From Trichuris trichiura (Eukaryota > Nematoda > Enoplea > Trichinellida > Trichuridae): a stretch of 64,000 nt of DNA. The translations under genes and the position numbers were made by a program. Location of the stretch: positions 4,588,001 to 4,652,000 of the forward strand of contig JBAJFE010000014.1 in NCBI GenBank assembly GCA_037903355.1, in the 5' to 3' direction. The notes beneath the pieces were generated by a model. The model was not told where the DNA came from and ran no database searches. It worked only from the letters and a program-made list of their open reading frames with translations. Below, one piece after another: positions 60,652-64,000 of the stretch (within the stretch, counting starts at the first letter, position 1; each line of letters opens with the position of its first letter).

Positions 60652-62080
60652 TCACATAACTACGCACTGGCTATCGTAAGGTGATGGGTGCTTTGACCGA
60701 TCTTGAGGCTTGTTATCTCTGAGCAATGCGCTAACCACGGCCTACGAAAAAAGTTTAGTTTACAAAATTACACCAAAACGTCGTACTCTAGCCAAGTATG
60801 CTGAGGAACCGCCTCCAGTTTGTGGATAGAGAGTCAGAAAAGAACTCTTGGCCTCTTGCTGCTCCAGATTTCTCTCTTCCGCGTAATAAGAAACGGCTTC
60901 CGTTATCAGCTACAATAAAAGGTTAGCTAAGTCATTAATAGTAGTCAGCTTTTTGCCTGGTCCATGTCAACGTTCGATGAAAAGTTTAGCTCCGGATTCC
61001 GCTGCAGTATAATGGAAAGCACGACAAAAAGCTGCAAGACAACTTGATATCACAAATCATAACAATTTTCACGTAGCCCTCACCTCCACCATTAGTTGCC
61101 TATATTCGGGCAGCGTGATAGAACACAACAGTTCATCAATGGCTAGAGCAAAGTTTAACTCGTATTCTGTCATATCGGATAAAAGTGGTTGTGGCATTAA
61201 CGTGTGATCCCCAATCAGAAGGCCGCCTGGGGTTCGTTCCAATGTTCTCCATACATGATCGAAAAAGTCAGCCGGAACACGATTTAGCGAACCGTTTAGC
61301 TGTCTCTGCTGCAAAGCGCTCCTCAAATCGTTTTCGATAAAAGCTTTCAAGGCAAAACTCATTTTCAACTTACAACTGACCAAAGTTTTTCATAGATAAA
61401 AGGTCATGGAGCTGAGACTTCACTTGGGTTGGTGACATTGAATATATAGAGGACGCGGGCGGTCCTTCTTTACGATCAAAAAGAGTTAAATCTAATGCGT
61501 GAATCAGCCATCTTCAAACAGCATTTCGTGAAGAAACTCGCGCCTGCGAACGTCCACTTGACACCTTACCCTATGCGAATTTTCAGGATACCAGAAAATA
61601 GTTCAGGTTCTACCATGACAAAATGGCCGAGCGCGATAATCAATTCCTGAGCTAGAACGGCGGCTGGTGGATCATATGGCAAACATAATTGGAACAAGAG
61701 ATCCTCAATCTCATTAGGAGTGACTGGAGAATCTACCGTCACTTCCTCATGGCCAAAAACACCAATCGTCAGCTAAATCAAATCAGAACTATTCGGTGGA
61801 AGCAAAAAATATCTATGAATGCATACCCGTTTACCTCGTACCAAGATAGATGTTATTGAGGGGGCCAAACTGTCCACAACTTTTCGAAGATGAGCGGCGC
61901 ATACCCTCACGATTTTCCTAAACCGTAAAAACCATTAAAACATTTCAAGTCCACTGCAACCTCTTCCTATTTTCGGCTGGCAGTAGGAGACAAAGGAAAG
62001 CTGAGAGCCTTTCTAAACAGCCTAGCCTTGGGTGATTTGCAATTGTCCGCGCATTTAATGAAACAACATTAATTTGCAAG
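60652..62080 (-). CDS. PHKB: Phosphorylase b kinase regulatory subunit beta, C-terminal part
   Basis: Exons: 61961-62080 (less certain), 61827-61917, 61570-61772, 61374-61511, 61084-61318, 60957-61031, 60787-60909, 60652-60741; about 270 aa to the stop, every phase agrees. The protein is a regulatory subunit of the kinase that switches on glycogen phosphorylase. Family signatures: KVVDSLAPSIT, GVFGHEEV, AVLAQELIIALG, EPELFSGILKIRIG, LNRVPADFF, LERTPGG, LSDMTEYELNFAL, LPEYRQLMVE, RNPELNF, AYLARAVV. The LERTP and LSDMTxYExNF motifs match beta rather than alpha subunits. It ends in CVVM, a CaaX farnesylation box, as expected for this family. The intron after exon 60957-61031 begins with GC. The N-terminal glucoamylase-like half lies upstream, in or beyond the last 2 kb. 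Confidence 0.9.
60910..60956 (-). other. GC-AG intron in PHKB
   Basis: Exon ends GACCAG, the intron begins GCAAAA and ends TTGTAG before CTGATA. The 25-residue exon before it matches the family (VLSIILQRNPELNF), so the join is needed. Confidence 0.75.
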
Positions 62081-62750
62081 CTGACGTTACGGCGCAAAAT
62101 CCGGAACCATAAAAGCTCGAACTATCGTGAATGCGGAGCTCAACAGCTCGAACTTTAAAGTCCCAAACAATCAAGGATTACGAGCATAATCGTGAAAGCT
62201 AGCAATCTGAGTGGGTTGATCCTATGGCGAGAGGAAACACTGCAGAATTAGTGTATTTGCAACTTGTAAATAAGGAACACATTTGAATTTTAAAAAATAT
62301 TCCTATATTGGTGACTTCTTCTGTAGCTGCTCTTATTCTTTTCCTGCTTCCCCTTTCGCTTACTGTGGGGCGATGATTTCGCGCAAAACTTTGCAGCAGC
62401 ATAATTAGGAGTTCGCTTAGCTGTATACAAGCTAAGTTTGTAAATAAACAAAGCAAAAAAGATAAAACTTTGAAAAGGGGACTCCCTGCAGTGATAGAAG
62501 GGCGCGCCATTTTTCTTGATTCGTGGCAAGCGATAGGAAGAAAAAGAAAAATGCCATATATTTTAGGTCTCTCCGCCCTTCTTAAATTACTTTAATTTCA
62601 GTATGTTCAGGCCTAAACAGTATTTTTAGCAATCACAGCCTGCACCTTTCGAAATTTTAACCTTTTCAAAGTTTCGACCCACTTAGCGTTTCTATCCATT
62701 TCTGACTCCTGATCTTTTCTATTCTTTTTCAGATTTAAGCTCATTTCCCA
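62081..62750. other. No gene assigned; possible further PHKB exons
   Basis: Minus-strand frames around 62290-62529 contain a basic stretch (SPHSKRKGKQEKNK) but no motif I can tie to phosphorylase kinase. The missing N-terminal exons should lie here or past the window end. Confidence 0.4.
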
Positions 62751-62756
62751 TAGCTT

Positions 62757-63025
62757 TGAAAACGCAGCTTCTTGGTATGGAACAGTGATATTTCACGTAG
62801 AGCACACAAGTACATTGTCACATTGGTGTCCCGTTATTATATTCAATAAATTTCTTGCCTGAGATTTTGGGTTAGGCCTTAATCCATCTTCAGTGGATAG
62901 GTGGTGAGAATAGTTCGCTGCCGCTAGCCAGCCGCTGAAGATAGCTTAACGCCTAACCAGAAAGCTCCGGCAACAAATGTATTGAATTTAATCACGGGAC
63001 ACTTCCGTAACAATAAACTTGCATG
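62757..63025. mobile_element. PLE-derived foldback element (E8), eroded
   Basis: Arms CCCGTTATTATATTCAATAA (from 62832) and its inverted, diverged copy ending at 62999. The left outer sequence CTTTGAAAACGCAGCTTCTT matches the inverted long terminus of the family. A hammerhead remnant on the plus strand (62931-62972) keeps CCGCTGAAGATAG and AGAAAGCTCCGG. No clear flanking duplication. Confidence 0.65.
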
Positions 63026-63050
63026 CACCTAATATGTTAATTTTTTAGAG

Positions 63051-63518
63051 CAGTGTTTCTCAAGGTCAGGGTGGCCAAGGTTCCCATGTGAACGTTTCCG
63101 AGCGTTTGAACCCCCAGCTCTGATTAGTCGATTTCGAGCGCACGGATTGGCTGGATGGGAGGACTTAGGGTAACCGGGACGCCATAATGTAGGTGCTGCA
63201 CAAAATTCTGTGGGGAAAGAGTTTCCCGGATAGTGTGTCGAACACTTGCTTTTTCACCTCCGAGACGGCTGCCTCCCCGGTCTTCCCTTCCAACCAATCA
63301 GAATTGCGGGGACCAACACCATGCATCTTTCTCTTATTCAGAGATGCACAGTATCTGACCCGCAAACCATACCTTTCTATGCACTTCAACACGATCGCCC
63401 AGGTAGGGCATATGCCCCTTACAGCTCAAAAGGGCTCCCTTGGCGGTTTCGCCCCCCCCCCTCCTGGACTTCTAAATGGCCCCCTGGTAGGACACATGCC
63501 CCACCGTGAGAATCACTG
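63051..63518. mobile_element. hAT-type MITE, copy 3
   Basis: A 468-bp element. Ends CAGTGTTTCTCAAGG and CCACCGTGAGAATCACTG. TTTTAGAG lies on both sides (63043-63050 and 63519-63526), a perfect 8-bp target duplication. Similar to copies 1 and 2. A CCCCCCCCCC run lies near 63452. Confidence 0.92.
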
Positions 63519-63526
63519 TTTTAGAG

Positions 63527-64000
63527 TACAAAAAATGGTTCTTTACACGGTTCCCTACTCCGAGATGAACCCAGGATCTAAAACGCAAAAATATTTCAAA
63601 GTGACCTTTTTCTCACGTTTTGTAACTGGACTCTTTCTGGCCACTCTGTGCGAACTCTGTTTCGCATTTTAGACAATTTAGCGTTTCTGCCTTGCGAGCC
63701 CTCTTCTGGATAAAGACTTCAACGTTTGTAGGTTTTCCACTTTCAAAATCTTGACCATAAGCATGTGTTTCTTAAGCTCAGGGGCGCCATCGCCATTAGA
63801 CAAAAGCGCTTGCATTGAATGAGAATAAATAAAGGTAAACAATGCGTCCTTATTTAATAAATAATAATAAATTTAATAATTATAATATAACGTTTACCTT
63901 AATTCAGTTAGATGGCCTGATAGTTTTACTTCTTACTTCACATCTTTAACTACTTTCCCTATTTATTGAACGCGGGGTGCTTTGTAACGGGATTGTATTT
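63527..64000. other. Intergenic, nothing recognised
   Basis: Includes an AT-rich (TAATAATAAAT) low-complexity patch at 63851-63892. No gene supported. Confidence 0.5.

Noticed and set aside
1..64000. CRISPR arrays, bacterial operons, rRNA genes
   Set aside because: Spliced animal genes throughout; no regularly spaced short repeats of CRISPR type and no rRNA-like sequence seen.

Overview
The window is nuclear DNA from an animal with many short (about 45-60 bp) GT-AG introns. It is most likely a nematode, and probably a clade I (Dorylaimia) species such as a Trichuris relative. Reasons: a single-domain major-sperm-protein gene, a ShKT domain, compact introns, and an LRP5/6-type Wnt co-receptor of a kind I understand Caenorhabditis lacks. 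The species call is inference.

Layout. 0-1.3 kb: degenerate 120-bp repeats with a small foldback element. 1.9-6.5 kb (minus): cyclic-nucleotide-gated channel alpha subunit, N-terminus not found. 9.16-13.04 kb: a Penelope-like retroelement (PLE) as two head-to-head inverted copies, each with reverse transcriptase, GIY-YIG endonuclease and a hammerhead-ribozyme-like motif. 13-20.6 kb: no recognised gene; a hAT MITE and a pogo-type MITE. 20.6-24.85 kb: a decayed inverted PLE-type element invaded by a pogo/Tigger transposon, a MITE and a smaller foldback. 25-30.9 kb: no secure gene. 30.9-34.2 kb (minus): MSP-domain protein and mitochondrial EF-Tu. 36.4-46.3 kb (plus): a complete 19-exon LRP5/6 gene (1,701 aa). 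46.6-48.1 kb (minus): EGF/ShKT protein apparently fused to a nitrobindin-like domain. 53.3-54.2 kb (minus): secreted reeler-domain protein. 60.65-62.1 kb (minus): C-terminal half of phosphorylase kinase beta subunit. Remaining DNA: hAT MITEs, foldbacks and unassigned sequence.

Main discovery. At least eight elements, from 184 bp to 4.2 kb, share one design: two inverted arms, an asymmetric longer terminus ending near TTTTCAAG, and in most a hammerhead-like core (CTGANGA, GGGTC/GACCC stem, GAAAGCT, then H and CGG) in each arm. Seven are flanked by 10-13 bp direct repeats that look like target-site duplications. One contains the PLE polymerase; the small ones look like its non-autonomous miniatures. 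Two sit in one intron of the LRP5/6 gene.

The host genes are unrelated housekeeping, signalling and secreted-protein genes. I see no functional cluster among them. Exon joins were chosen by hand from splice consensus, phase and family similarity. For each of the six multi-exon genes the summed exon lengths keep frame, which supports the models.
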